A DNA stretch of 64,000 nt from Chryseobacterium taklimakanense (GTDB lineage Bacteria; Bacteroidota; Bacteroidia; Flavobacteriales; Weeksellaceae). The translations under genes and the position numbers were made by a program. The DNA is taken from the NCBI RefSeq assembly GCF_900187185.1, contig NZ_LT906465.1, positions 2,604,001 through 2,668,000 on the forward strand, in the 5' to 3' direction. Shown here in pieces: positions 56,635 through 64,000 of this stretch (positions are counted from its first letter, which is position 1; every line of letters starts with the position of its first letter). The notes below the pieces were generated by a model. That model was not told the DNA's origin. It searched no databases and saw only the letters and a list, made by a program, of their open reading frames with translations.

Positions 56635-58626
56635 TCAGTTTAAGATTTTCAGGGCGTCGATGATGAGTTCCACCTCCTTGTTGATTCTTCGGAAATTGGT
56701 CATCAGCACTTCCTCTTTTCGGTTTTTTCCCGTTTTGTCCGTGAAATTGTAGTAGGTCGGCATTTTCACATAGTTCTGTTCCTCGTGTTTAATCTTCTCC
56801 ATATCGAGGTTGATTTTCCCGCTGATTGCCGAAGATTTGTATTCCGAGTTGTCGTTTTCCTCGCTTTGGGCAATCATTCCGACCATTTCTCCGGTGCGGA
56901 GTGCGGCGATTTTTCCTGCAGGAATCATATTGTCCATCTTTTCGTTGATACTCGTGGTGGTTCCCTGTTGCGAGATACTCTGCGAATAGGTTTTCTGCTT
57001 TATTTTTCCGAATAGTTTTTCGAGCCATTCCAAGGTGTTCTTATCCCTTGCAGAACCTGAAAGGATGTTCCCGACGATGGCGGAAATGGTGTCTGCGACT
57101 TCTTTTTTGTAAAACTGTCGGAGTTGCGGAATTTCCTGAAGTCCCAAAAGCACGGCAATCTTGTTGCTTCTTGCGGTTGCCACCACATTGTCGATTTTGT
57201 GGATGTAGATGGTTGGGAACTCGTCGGCAATAATTCCGCCGGGAAGATTTCCCTTGTTGTTAATCAAGGTCAAAGTTCTGTTTAAGACGGAAGAGTAAAG
57301 GGCTGAGTTGATGTCCTGTGTTCCGGGATTGGAAGCCAAAATCATTATCGACGGATTTTCGCTGTTGGTAATCTTCAGTTCCACTTCGTCGCCTGAAAAC
57401 ACCCAAAAACTTTCCTTGGTCGCCAATCTTGAGAGGAAGATTTTCAAGGTTCCGACCTGTCCCTCCAATTGGTCGAATGCCTTGTTGTCATATGCCGTCT
57501 TGAAGGGAGAAAGAAGCGAGGACAGTTCCTCGTGAGTAAAGAGCGTCTCGAATATTTCCTCGTAACTCTTGTTCATAAAAGCCAAAAGATGGGGCAGTGT
57601 GGAAAATTTTCCGTTCTCGTAAGTTGCAAAAAAGTAGATGCACGAGGATAAAAAATTAATTGCTGATTGCGTAAAAAACTGCTCCGAACCGCCACCTGCA
57701 CTTGCACCACCTTTTTGCAGTGCTGAAACCATCGCTTCCGCCATTTCCTGTGCTTCCGCCAAAGTTCGGATGTATTCCTTTTTAAAGGGATTCACTCGTT
57801 TCGAGCCTTCCACCTCGTTCAGATTGATGATGTTGAATTGATGTTGATATCCTCCATCATTGGATTTCTTCAAAAGATAGTGGTAGTACGCAATCTGTGA
57901 AAGGTCGGGAAACTTGAAATCATAGATACACAGCGAGAAACCTTTGGCGACCATCTGTCGGATTGCGGGATTGATGACGCCGAACGATTTTCCCGAGCCG
58001 GGCGTTCCGATGACCATCGTTCCACGAAACGGATTGAGGTTGATCCATCCCTTGTGCGTCATCTTTTGGTAGCGGAACAAATAGGGCAGGTTCACCGACG
58101 TGTCGGTTTCCGCCAATTCTGTGTTTTGAGCAAAACTTTCCTCCTCCACATTCCATCGGTCTTTCCCCATTTTCTGCTGCATGTATTTCGAGATGCTGTC
58201 GGCACCCATCTGTGCAATCATCGCTCCCAAAAGGGAAAGCAGGGCGTATCCGATTTGGAAGACGTTCATTCCGGGCAGGATGTTTGGGATGGATCTGTCG
58301 TCGGTAAGAGGAATGAGGAAGAGTGAGCCGACCATCATTCCGACACCGAAAATAATCGGCAGGATGATGGATTTCACGATGTTCAAATCCTGTTTCTTCT
58401 TCGCCTTGGTTCCCGCCGCTACGATGGCGATTAAAATCAGTGTCGAAATTTTGGCGTTGATGGGCGGGGAGAAAATCCCCATCTTGGCAAATCCCTCCAA
58501 CAGTTTTGAAAGCACGGGAACATTGGCGTGTAGGAAAAACAACGTGATGCATTCCATCGCCACGACGGCATAGACCAATTTTTGGAAGAATCCGTAAATC
58601 TTGATTTGGTGCTGCTGTTCCTGCAT
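56635..58626 (-). CDS. traG: Type IV coupling protein, VirD4/TraG family
   Basis: A 663-residue membrane ATPase that brings the relaxase-DNA complex to the secretion channel. Four N-terminal hydrophobic segments lie at about 15-35, 60-72, 86-106 and 122-140. Walker A is GTPGSGKS at 207-214. A TraG-D_C-like region follows: IMILASNPGTQDINSALYSS, LPGGIIADEFPTIYI (Walker B-like DE), and LLGLQEIPQLRQFY. The C-terminal part has a Ser/Thr-rich segment. In Bacteroidetes elements it is also named mobC. Its ATG overlaps the stop of the preceding gene (TAATG). Confidence 0.92.
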   Translation of the reverse strand: MQEQQHQIKIYGFFQKLVYAVVAMECITLFFLHANVPVLSKLLEGFAKMGIFSPPINAKISTLILIAIVAAGTKAKKKQDLNIVKSIILPIIFGVGMMVGSLFLIPLTDDRSIPNILPGMNVFQIGYALLSLLGAMIAQMGADSISKYMQQKMGKDRWNVEEESFAQNTELAETDTSVNLPYLFRYQKMTHKGWINLNPFRGTMVIGTPGSGKSFGVINPAIRQMVAKGFSLCIYDFKFPDLSQIAYYHYLLKKSNDGGYQHQFNIINLNEVEGSKRVNPFKKEYIRTLAEAQEMAEAMVSALQKGGASAGGGSEQFFTQSAINFLSSCIYFFATYENGKFSTLPHLLAFMNKSYEEIFETLFTHEELSSLLSPFKTAYDNKAFDQLEGQVGTLKIFLSRLATKESFWVFSGDEVELKITNSENPSIMILASNPGTQDINSALYSSVLNRTLTLINNKGNLPGGIIADEFPTIYIHKIDNVVATARSNKIAVLLGLQEIPQLRQFYKKEVADTISAIVGNILSGSARDKNTLEWLEKLFGKIKQKTYSQSISQQGTTTSINEKMDNMIPAGKIAALRTGEMVGMIAQSEENDNSEYKSSAISGKINLDMEKIKHEEQNYVKMPTYYNFTDKTGKNRKEEVLMTNFRRINKEVELIIDALKILN

Positions 58627-59060
58627 TATGGGTATCTGTTTTCAATAATGGTGTTGATGTCGTTCAAAGAGATGTCGATGTGGCACAGCGAGGCAAATTC
58701 CCGCAGGAAAAGGATGATGTCCGTAAAATGTTCCTTGGAAATCTTGTCGTAATACACCTTTACGCCGTAAAGCGGCTTAATCAATTGGACGGCTTTTTCA
58801 AATTTTTCGGAATCTGTAGCGGAGATTTCAAATCGCTTTCTGAATTGAAGCCAATCGTAAACGTAGAAAAAGCGGATGCAGAAATATTTTTCGTCAAACA
58901 GGCTAATGAATTCCTTTTGAAACTTCATGATGCTTGCCTCGTTGACGGTGTCGTTGAATTCGTCAACAAATCTCGGGTTGTCGGTTTTCGGGGTCATAAG
59001 TCCGTCGAGGTTCAGATTTAGAAAAAGTGTTTTCAGTTTGTTGGTGGTTTTGGTAGCCAT
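58626..59060 (-). CDS. Small conserved ICE protein of unknown function
   Basis: A 144-residue cytosolic protein, helical by pattern, with FNDTVNEASIMKFQKEFISL, FYVYDWLQFRKRFEIS and KHFTDI-like segments (EHFTDIILFLREFASL). There is no signal peptide or known motif. It is translationally coupled to the coupling-protein gene by a TAATG overlap and follows traN by 19 bp. Its position between traN and traG suggests a soluble partner of the coupling protein. Confidence 0.7.
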   Translation of the reverse strand: MATKTTNKLKTLFLNLNLDGLMTPKTDNPRFVDEFNDTVNEASIMKFQKEFISLFDEKYFCIRFFYVYDWLQFRKRFEISATDSEKFEKAVQLIKPLYGVKVYYDKISKEHFTDIILFLREFASLCHIDISLNDINTIIENRYP

Positions 59061-59079
59061 AATTTTTGATTTTAAATGA

Positions 59080-59949
59080 TTAAAAAGTGTCTGCGTTCAG
59101 GATGTCGGAATACTTGATTCCCATCTCAATAGTTCTTCCCGAAAGTTGTTCCTCCACGAAGCGTATTTTCAGAATCTTGCTGTTCGGATAGGTAAACTTC
59201 TTGAAGACATAGATGTTCCGGTAGTTTTTCTTGAAACCTTTCTGCGACTGAAATCGGTAAATCGGTTTCATTTCGATGCTTTGGTTGTTGGTTGCCTTGT
59301 AGATTTTCTTGTCCTCCACGGAAAACTTGACGTCGTCAATTTGGTAACTCATATTCGACTTGTTGGCGATATTGATGTCGAGAAAGATGTAGTCGCCAAC
59401 CACGTACACATTGTTGAGTTGCAGGGAAAGTTTCAGTTCGTTCACCGTCCTCAAAGGCGTTTTGTAGGTTTTTTCGATGATGTTTTTCGAAAATCGGTGG
59501 AGTTCCGTGTTGGAAAAAGCCTGTTTCGGAAATTCCAAGGGCTGCATATCCTCCGGCTGAATTTGGATGTTGGTCTGCACATTGATTCGGTCGCTCGATC
59601 CAAAAAGAACGCGGTATTGCGCCATAAACGATTGTCCCACTACGGTTACCACGCCGACTTCCTCGCTCGACTTCATTATTTTTTTGTTGAACTGTTTCGA
59701 GGAAATCGAATCTTTCGGAGCGGGATTGATTTTAATTCTCGCAATATTTTCAGCGGGAAGGTCGCCCACCAAAAAATCCGAGGACAAGTCCACAAACTGA
59801 ATCGGTTCGGGGGAGATGATGTGCACGTTCACGCCTTCGCCCATGTCAAGTTCGGGAAGTTGGGTGATGCGGATTTCGGGTGTGGAAGTTTGGGCAAAAA
59901 CGCTTGCCGAAAATAAAAAGGAGAGGATGGTGTAAAAAAAGGGCTTCAT
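59080..59949 (-). CDS. traN: Conjugative transposon protein TraN (DUF4138, VirB9-like)
   Basis: About 289 residues. The ATG at 59949 is preferred as it starts the signal peptide MKPFFYTILSFLFSASVFAQ; an upstream in-frame start would overlap traM. The mature part has VHIISPEPIQFVDLSSDFL, GDLPAENIARIKI, QFMAQYRVLF-like SFMAQYRVLFG and a C-terminal RFQSQKGFKKNYRNIYVFKK, matching the TraN family of CTnDOT. It forms the outer-membrane core ring, comparable to VirB9. It follows traM in the usual order. Confidence 0.9.
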   Translation of the reverse strand: MKPFFYTILSFLFSASVFAQTSTPEIRITQLPELDMGEGVNVHIISPEPIQFVDLSSDFLVGDLPAENIARIKINPAPKDSISSKQFNKKIMKSSEEVGVVTVVGQSFMAQYRVLFGSSDRINVQTNIQIQPEDMQPLEFPKQAFSNTELHRFSKNIIEKTYKTPLRTVNELKLSLQLNNVYVVGDYIFLDINIANKSNMSYQIDDVKFSVEDKKIYKATNNQSIEMKPIYRFQSQKGFKKNYRNIYVFKKFTYPNSKILKIRFVEEQLSGRTIEMGIKYSDILNADTF

Positions 59950-59953
59950 AATG

Positions 59954-61168
59954 TTAAGGTTGATTGGTATTTTGTTTAAGGTCTTTTTCATTAATTAAAA
60001 AGATGTAGGAATTGTACTTGAGTTTGGCTTTGTTGGTTCTAATCAGGTTTGCCGCGGTTTGTGAGGCGGAACGGAACGCTCCCGACAAAAGACTCGTGTA
60101 AAATCCCTTGCCTTCGGAATCGATGTTCGTTCCCTGCACGGAATTGCTTCCAAGCTCTCGCAACATTTCACGGAAGGTGCTGTTCGGAACATAAAGTCCC
60201 TGCATTCCGTCGGTATCGTAAACGGTTAAATTGATGGGTAGGATTTCGCCACTGCGCATTACGGAAACCACGTTCAGGTTCACCCGCTGCAAAGAAAATC
60301 CCGAAATCTGACCATAAAGCAGGGTTCCCTTCGGCAGTTTTTGTCCGCCTGCGAAGACATCCTCCAACAATCGCAACCGTATCCTGCTGCCTAGAAATCC
60401 GGTCAGGTTTTCATCTATGACGGCTTTCACAAAGTTGCCCTCCTTTTCACGGTAGATGGAATTGAAGCCGTTGTGGATATTGGATTTTGCGACATAATAG
60501 GTGGAATTGAGAAAGGCGTCCATCTTTTCCTTATTCTTCTTCAGCAGTTCCTGCGCCTTTAATTGCGCCTGAAATTCGGGGTCTCTTGATTTTTCCAAGG
60601 AATCGAGCACGAGCATTTGCTGACGCATCATCTTTACCGGATCCAACGCTTTTGAATCCTCAGCAGATGGAGAGGTGTTCTTTGCTAAATTCTGCGCATT
60701 ATTTGAACTTCCGCTCGAACCTTCTTGGTTCAACATTCGGATGATGTCCTTGGAACGCTGAAAGTCTCCGTCGTCGGAAGTTTTCGGTGTGTAGTAAGAG
60801 TTTTGTCCCTGATTTCCCTTTTCCGAAATCTGACTTTTTCTCGACTCGTTCAGGGAATCGATATAGCGTTTCTGTCGGTATTCCAAATTGTCGCTGAATT
60901 GATTCAGGCTGTCATTTTCCTGTTGCAGTCCGTCCAACATCGTCCTGCCGTCGGTTTTCGAGAATAATTTGTCGTAGGCGTCGTTTTTGGAGAGGATAGA
61001 GTCCTGCGTTTCGCCGAGCGATACCGAAAGTTCCTGCTGTGGCGGTTTCTTCGCATCATCACTTCCCATAAACTTGCTTCCTTGAAATCCTAAAAACAGG
61101 ATAAAGGGCAGTGCGATGAGCGGAAGGATGTATTTCTGCTGTTTAAGGTTTATTTTTTTAAAGTCCAT
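59954..61168 (-). CDS. traM: Conjugative transposon protein TraM (VirB10-like)
   Basis: A 404-residue inner-membrane-anchored protein. One helix lies at about 12-32 (KYILPLIALPFILFLGF), then a long periplasmic coiled linker (DSLNQFSDNLEYRQKRYID). The C-terminal Transposon_TraM domain spans about 225-395: SNIHNGFNSIYREKEGN, AVIDENLTGFLGSRIRLRLL, DVFAGGQKLPKGTLLYGQIS and the end KLKYNSYIFLINE. The DVxxxGxxxPKGT pattern is typical of VirB10/TrbI-like cores. It overlaps traL by 11 bases and precedes traN by 4 bp. Confidence 0.92.
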   Translation of the reverse strand: MDFKKINLKQQKYILPLIALPFILFLGFQGSKFMGSDDAKKPPQQELSVSLGETQDSILSKNDAYDKLFSKTDGRTMLDGLQQENDSLNQFSDNLEYRQKRYIDSLNESRKSQISEKGNQGQNSYYTPKTSDDGDFQRSKDIIRMLNQEGSSGSSNNAQNLAKNTSPSAEDSKALDPVKMMRQQMLVLDSLEKSRDPEFQAQLKAQELLKKNKEKMDAFLNSTYYVAKSNIHNGFNSIYREKEGNFVKAVIDENLTGFLGSRIRLRLLEDVFAGGQKLPKGTLLYGQISGFSLQRVNLNVVSVMRSGEILPINLTVYDTDGMQGLYVPNSTFREMLRELGSNSVQGTNIDSEGKGFYTSLLSGAFRSASQTAANLIRTNKAKLKYNSYIFLINEKDLKQNTNQP

Positions 61169-61511
61169 TTTTTAATTTTTCATATTGGTTATAGAGGTAC
61201 TCAATCCTGATGCTGTCGGTTTTCGACAAAGACTGCTGCGAACCTTTCGCTTTAAAGGCCGAAAGTTCGCCCACGATTTTTTCCATCGATTTCTCTTTCG
61301 CCTCCTGATTTTGCTTTACCTTGTCGCTTTTGGTGTACAAACTTGGAATTGCGCTTCCCAAGGTTACTTTAGGTGGAAAGAAGCAGTATTGCAGGATGGA
61401 GAAAATCAGTGAGAGGATGAGTACCGCCATCGCATAAAAGAACACTTTTCGGGGTTGGGAGATTATTCGTTCCTTCAGCACCCCGTATTTTTTGATGATG
61501 TTTTCTTGCAT
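61158..61511 (-). CDS. traL: TraL-like small membrane protein of the transfer operon
   Basis: A 117-residue protein with one membrane helix (FFYAMAVLILSLIFSILQYC, about residues 24-43) and a charged periplasmic helix. Sequence similarity is not diagnostic, but location between traK and traM, the size and the topology match TraL of CTnDOT-type elements. It overlaps traM by 11 bases and lies one base after traK. Confidence 0.75.
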   Translation of the reverse strand: MQENIIKKYGVLKERIISQPRKVFFYAMAVLILSLIFSILQYCFFPPKVTLGSAIPSLYTKSDKVKQNQEAKEKSMEKIVGELSAFKAKGSQQSLSKTDSIRIEYLYNQYEKLKNGL

Positions 61512-61512
61512 G

Positions 61513-62127
61513 TTAATAGGAGAATTTGGGTTGGTTGGAGATTTCTGAATTGTCGATGATGCGCCAATCTTTCAGCAGCACACCGTGCGGATTGTTCGGA
61601 CTTCGGACGATGTCCTCGAAACGACCTTCGGTAAAGAGTTTTCTCACGATGAGTGCCGTTTTTCTGTTGATCATCTGTTTGCCGAAATACATGAACTTCC
61701 TTTCGTTGGAATTGATTTGGATGGAGTCTGTGGTAACCGTCACCATCGAGTTCGAGGAAATCAGTTGGTTGTAGAATCCCTTTTCACGAAGGTTGGTGTA
61801 TTCTTTTTTTCCCGTATCGTCAATCAGGTATAGCGATTTCTCGATATTGTCCTTGATGTATTGGTCATCGGGAGCAAGGGTAAAAAACAGTCGGTGGAAG
61901 AGTTCCACCTGCGAACGGTATTCCACCGGACGGTTCAGCAGTTCGTCGGTCTGCTTTACCAAAACCGGAACGCCGTTATCCAAAACATAGAGCGATTTTC
62001 TCGATTCCTTGATAAGTTGGTAGGCGAATCCGAATCCCGCCAAAACCATGAACAGGGACACCGTCAAAGCCGTGATGGAGACCGCCTTGTTAATCCTTAT
62101 TTTTTCTTCAATACTTTTTATCAGCAT
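61513..62127 (-). CDS. traK: Conjugative transposon protein TraK (VirB8-like)
   Basis: A 204-residue inner-membrane protein: a short cytosolic start, a helix at about 18-38 (VSITALTVSLFMVLAGFGFA), and a periplasmic VirB8-like domain. Signature segments are VLDNGVPVLVKQTDELLNRP, VELFHRLFFTLAPDDQYI, GFYNQLISSNS and FEDIVRSPNNPHGVLLKDWR. All are typical of TraK. It is part of the transfer channel's inner-membrane complex. It follows traJ and precedes traL by one base. Confidence 0.92.
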   Translation of the reverse strand: MLIKSIEEKIRINKAVSITALTVSLFMVLAGFGFAYQLIKESRKSLYVLDNGVPVLVKQTDELLNRPVEYRSQVELFHRLFFTLAPDDQYIKDNIEKSLYLIDDTGKKEYTNLREKGFYNQLISSNSMVTVTTDSIQINSNERKFMYFGKQMINRKTALIVRKLFTEGRFEDIVRSPNNPHGVLLKDWRIIDNSEISNQPKFSY

Positions 62128-62139
62128 AGTTTTTAGTTT

Positions 62140-62332
62140 TTATCGTAAAGCCTTGATTGATTTTCCCATTTCACCCGCAGTCTTGGCGGCAGATACTGCG
62201 ATTGCCTTTCCTCCCGTTGCCGCAGAAGCCGCAGCGGTTTTACCCATGCTCATCACTTTGGCTGCCGCACTCTTTCCTTTGGTCATGATTCCCGCACCTC
62301 CCGCAGAAACGATGGAGTCTGCAATGGTCGGG
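62140..62332 (-). other. Out-of-frame C-terminal tail of traJ
   Basis: In the frame one base off from traJ the sequence reads PTIADSIVSAGGAGIMTKG, followed by an Ala/Lys-rich tail ending in MGKSIKAL and a TAA at 62142-62140, 13 bp before the traK ATG. This is what one expects of a complete TraJ end. A single missing base in the GGG run at 62330-62332 (plus strand) would explain the break. Confidence 0.75.
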
Positions 62333-63365
62333 TCATCAGTACGCCGATTCCCGTTACGATGTACGCGACGCAGGGGAAAAGTACAGTGTGAATCATCCCG
62401 TTATTAGAAATGTAGGCAGCGAGCATATTGAGGTCGGTCACGGTTCCGTTGTTCAAAAGCAGGTCGTAGCGTTCTATTTCAAGTTGATAGCCCGAGATAA
62501 TCAGTTGCTGACCGATGTTGATAATGGTGTAGGAAACGAAGGTGTAGAGATTGATGTTGATGAATTTCGCCACCCAATTTTGAAAGGAACTCTCAAATCC
62601 CGGAATCAGCGAAAGACCGACGGCGACAGGACCGAGCACAATCAACACATAACTCCAAATTTTTTGTATAAAGAAGATAAAGTAGGTACAGACCCGCAAA
62701 ATCGTCAGCGAAACCGCCTCCAACACTTCCGAAATAAGTTTCTGAAATTGGAAATCCATCCTAATCATCCACTCCTGAATCGGCGTGAAAAGTTTGCTCA
62801 TTCCCTCGATGATTCGGTCACCGAATCCTTTGTCCTCGTTGATTTGAAGTTCCTTCTGTTTGGCTTCCTCCTCGGCTTTCTGCTTAATCAGGAACTCCAA
62901 CAATTGGGTCTGCTTTTCAAATCTTTTGACGCGGATGTCGTTTGCCTGTTTTTCAATCGATAAAAAAATGTCCTTGGAAGGTTGCGCCAATTTCTGCAAC
63001 GGATATTGAATCATTTGGTAGAAACTCACCCAATGCAGGAGAATCATCCCGATGATGATGGGTCTAATCATCGGCGTCACTTCCCAAGGTCTCGCTCCTT
63101 CCTGCATTTGGAATCCGAGGTATCCGAGATACATCAACGCTCCCAAACCGCCGATGGTTCTTCCGAGCATACTCGCTGCAATCGCGTTGCTTTGGATGTC
63201 GGTGTCCAATTGAGTGAAGACCTCCATATACCATCGTTCAAATGCGCCGTCACCTTTCAGAAACTGCAATAAACTGTTGACGCTGTTGTTGGTCTGCGCA
63301 AATCCCATTACGGGAACCAGGAGCGCCATAAGGCAAAGCACGTTTAAAATTGTTTTGCTATTCAT
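62283..63365 (-). CDS. traJ: Conjugative transposon protein TraJ (VirB6-like), C-terminus shifted out of frame
   Basis: A 360-residue polytopic inner-membrane protein as it stands. Signal-like start MNSKTILNVLCLMALLVPVMGFAQ, then GRTIGGLGALMYLGYLGFQM, PMIRPIIIGMILLHWVSFYQ, a cytosolic helical loop (about 150-205), and further helices ICRVC-like ILRVCTYFIFFIQKIWSYVL, VLGPVAVGLSLIPGFESSF and MIHTVLFPCVAYIVTGIGVL. It matches TraJ of CTnDOT. After GVLMT the frame reads RPLQTPSFLREVRES and stops, while the natural tail continues in another frame to 62140. The gene is therefore frameshifted near the end; the membrane part is intact and may still work. Confidence 0.87.
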   Translation of the reverse strand: MNSKTILNVLCLMALLVPVMGFAQTNNSVNSLLQFLKGDGAFERWYMEVFTQLDTDIQSNAIAASMLGRTIGGLGALMYLGYLGFQMQEGARPWEVTPMIRPIIIGMILLHWVSFYQMIQYPLQKLAQPSKDIFLSIEKQANDIRVKRFEKQTQLLEFLIKQKAEEEAKQKELQINEDKGFGDRIIEGMSKLFTPIQEWMIRMDFQFQKLISEVLEAVSLTILRVCTYFIFFIQKIWSYVLIVLGPVAVGLSLIPGFESSFQNWVAKFININLYTFVSYTIINIGQQLIISGYQLEIERYDLLLNNGTVTDLNMLAAYISNNGMIHTVLFPCVAYIVTGIGVLMTRPLQTPSFLREVRES

Positions 63366-63366
63366 C

Positions 63367-64000
63367 TTAAAATTGGTGTTTGTAGTGGTTCATCACTTCC
63401 TGTGCGATTTCCTTGTCGGTTTTGAAATTTTTCGTTCCGAATAGGTTTGTAGTATTTTTTAGGTCTTGAAGGATCTTGTGATAATCCATATACAGTCCGC
63501 CTTTTAGGTCGTGGCTTCGGATTTCGGACGAAAATTTTCGCCATCCGATCAAAGTTTCGTGGTACATCAGGAAGCGTTTCCCTCTCGGCATATCCACCGT
63601 TCTTGAAATATTGTACTTGTCTTTAAGCAAATCCAATTTTTCTTTCAGGAGACTAATTCCACCCGTAGAAAGCAAAGTCTGATAGACTTCGGGTTTTTGA
63701 AATCCCCACTCCAAATAATTTTGAGGGTTGTCGGGAAATTCACGTAGCGGTTTCAGCATCCTGTTGTAGTAGAGCAACCAAAGCGGGTCTGCGCTGACTG
63801 TGGCTGAAGTCCAATGCGCAAAATCTTGAACGCTTCTTTTGTGGATGGTGTCGGTTTCCATCTTGATGCGTTCCGTCTCCTTTCTTTGCAGTTCGAGTTC
63901 GCCGAATCGTTGGGTTTCCAATCCTGTCGGCTTTAGCGGTCGGATATCGGGACCGTCCTTATAGTCACGGTTTCTAGACGGTGCCCATATTCCCCAAATT
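63367..64000 (-). CDS. Transfer-operon protein at the traI position, cut by window edge
   Basis: The frame is open from the right edge to a TAA at 63369-63367, giving about 210 visible residues without the N-terminus. A TTG at 63921 is in frame but the coding sequence clearly extends upstream (RNRDYKDGPDIRPLKPTGLE). The visible part is charged and helical, with RKETERIKMETDTIHKRSVQ and RGKRFLMYHETLIGWRKFSS. It lies one base upstream of traJ, where CTnDOT-type operons have traI. I cannot confirm the family from the motif content. Confidence 0.72.
   Translation of the reverse strand, partial: IWGIWAPSRNRDYKDGPDIRPLKPTGLETQRFGELELQRKETERIKMETDTIHKRSVQDFAHWTSATVSADPLWLLYYNRMLKPLREFPDNPQNYLEWGFQKPEVYQTLLSTGGISLLKEKLDLLKDKYNISRTVDMPRGKRFLMYHETLIGWRKFSSEIRSHDLKGGLYMDYHKILQDLKNTTNLFGTKNFKTDKEIAQEVMNHYKHQF

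Larger units (their letters stand above)
28350..64000. mobile_element. Integrative conjugative element, left end through tra genes (right end outside window)
   Basis: The sequence changes from house-keeping genes to a mobile element exactly at tRNA-Asp. It contains a tyrosine integrase directly after the tRNA, RteC- and TetR-type regulators with cargo, DUF3853/HTH replication genes, a Toprim-methyltransferase-helicase giant, a RadC-like/DUF3945 protein, a VirD4/TraG coupling protein and traN, M, L, K, J in CTnDOT-like order. The left border is set approximately at the 3' part of the tRNA. Relaxase, traA-H and the second att copy are expected to the right. Cargo genes are visibly more A+T rich than the transfer genes. 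Confidence 0.92.

Noticed and set aside
62048-62407. Plus-strand frame of 119 codons over the traJ end
   Set aside because: It is the antisense shadow of the out-of-frame TraJ tail (Ala-rich in both directions). It was useful only as a hint for the traJ frameshift.

Overview
The window comes from a member of the Bacteroidota, most likely the Chryseobacterium/Kaistella/Epilithonimonas branch of the Flavobacteriia. The evidence is promoters of the Bacteroidetes type (TAnnTTTG at -7 with TTTG at -33), lineage-typical families (GLPGLI, GSCFA, DUF5683, WbqC, DUF2461, long signal peptidase I) and a CTnDOT-like tra gene order. It has two halves that meet at a tRNA-Asp gene near 28.3 kb.

Bases 1-28290 are ordinary chromosome. 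They hold a DUF2461 gene cut by the left edge, a DeaD-type helicase, a DUF47 plus Pit phosphate uptake pair, a polyprenyl synthase with GSCFA and TatD genes, RhlE, a DUF6438 lipoprotein, a purine/GTPase group (hpt-adk-obgE divergent from purA), a TonB energy transducer, and a parA-parB-DUF5683-dapB-lepB run. WbqC, a subtilisin-like protease, a lipocalin lipoprotein and an OmpA-family lipoprotein follow. Next come four genes (22929-26502) that resemble a complete decaprenylphosphoryl-arabinose-type pathway (UbiA/DPPR synthase, DprE1-like, DprE2-like, HAD phosphatase). A cysteine desulfurase and thioredoxin end this half. Intergenic repeats of at least two families lie between these genes.

Bases 28350-64000 are the left part of an integrative conjugative element (ICE) inserted at the 3' end of tRNA-Asp. 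After the tRNA come a strong hairpin, a block of direct and inverted repeats, and a tyrosine integrase. The cargo follows: an outer membrane receptor gene broken by one stop and one frameshift, a TetR regulator, and divergent from it an eight-gene, mostly overlapping operon. This operon encodes RteC, a CPBP membrane protease, a carboxypeptidase-regulatory-like secreted protein, a GLPGLI protein, a secreted unknown, a two-lobed aspartyl protease, a lipoprotein and a second carboxypeptidase-regulatory-like protein. A repeated operator, TCAC-N6-GTGA, lies at the receptor gene, at the tetR/rteC divergent promoter and at a paralogue of the last operon gene 10 kb away, which suggests one small regulon.

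Two related replication modules (40612-42404 and 44985-45928) surround more cargo, including a putative HELIH metallopeptidase bordered by cassette-like repeats. From 45932 to the right edge everything is on the minus strand. It holds a 1878-residue Toprim/N6-methyltransferase/helicase fusion, a lipoprotein, a RadC/JAB-DUF3945 fusion, an unknown, an M23 peptidase, a VirD4/TraG coupling protein and traN-M-L-K-J, ending in a partial gene at the traI position. traJ shows a one-base frameshift near its end. The relaxase, traA-H and the right ICE end lie outside the window.
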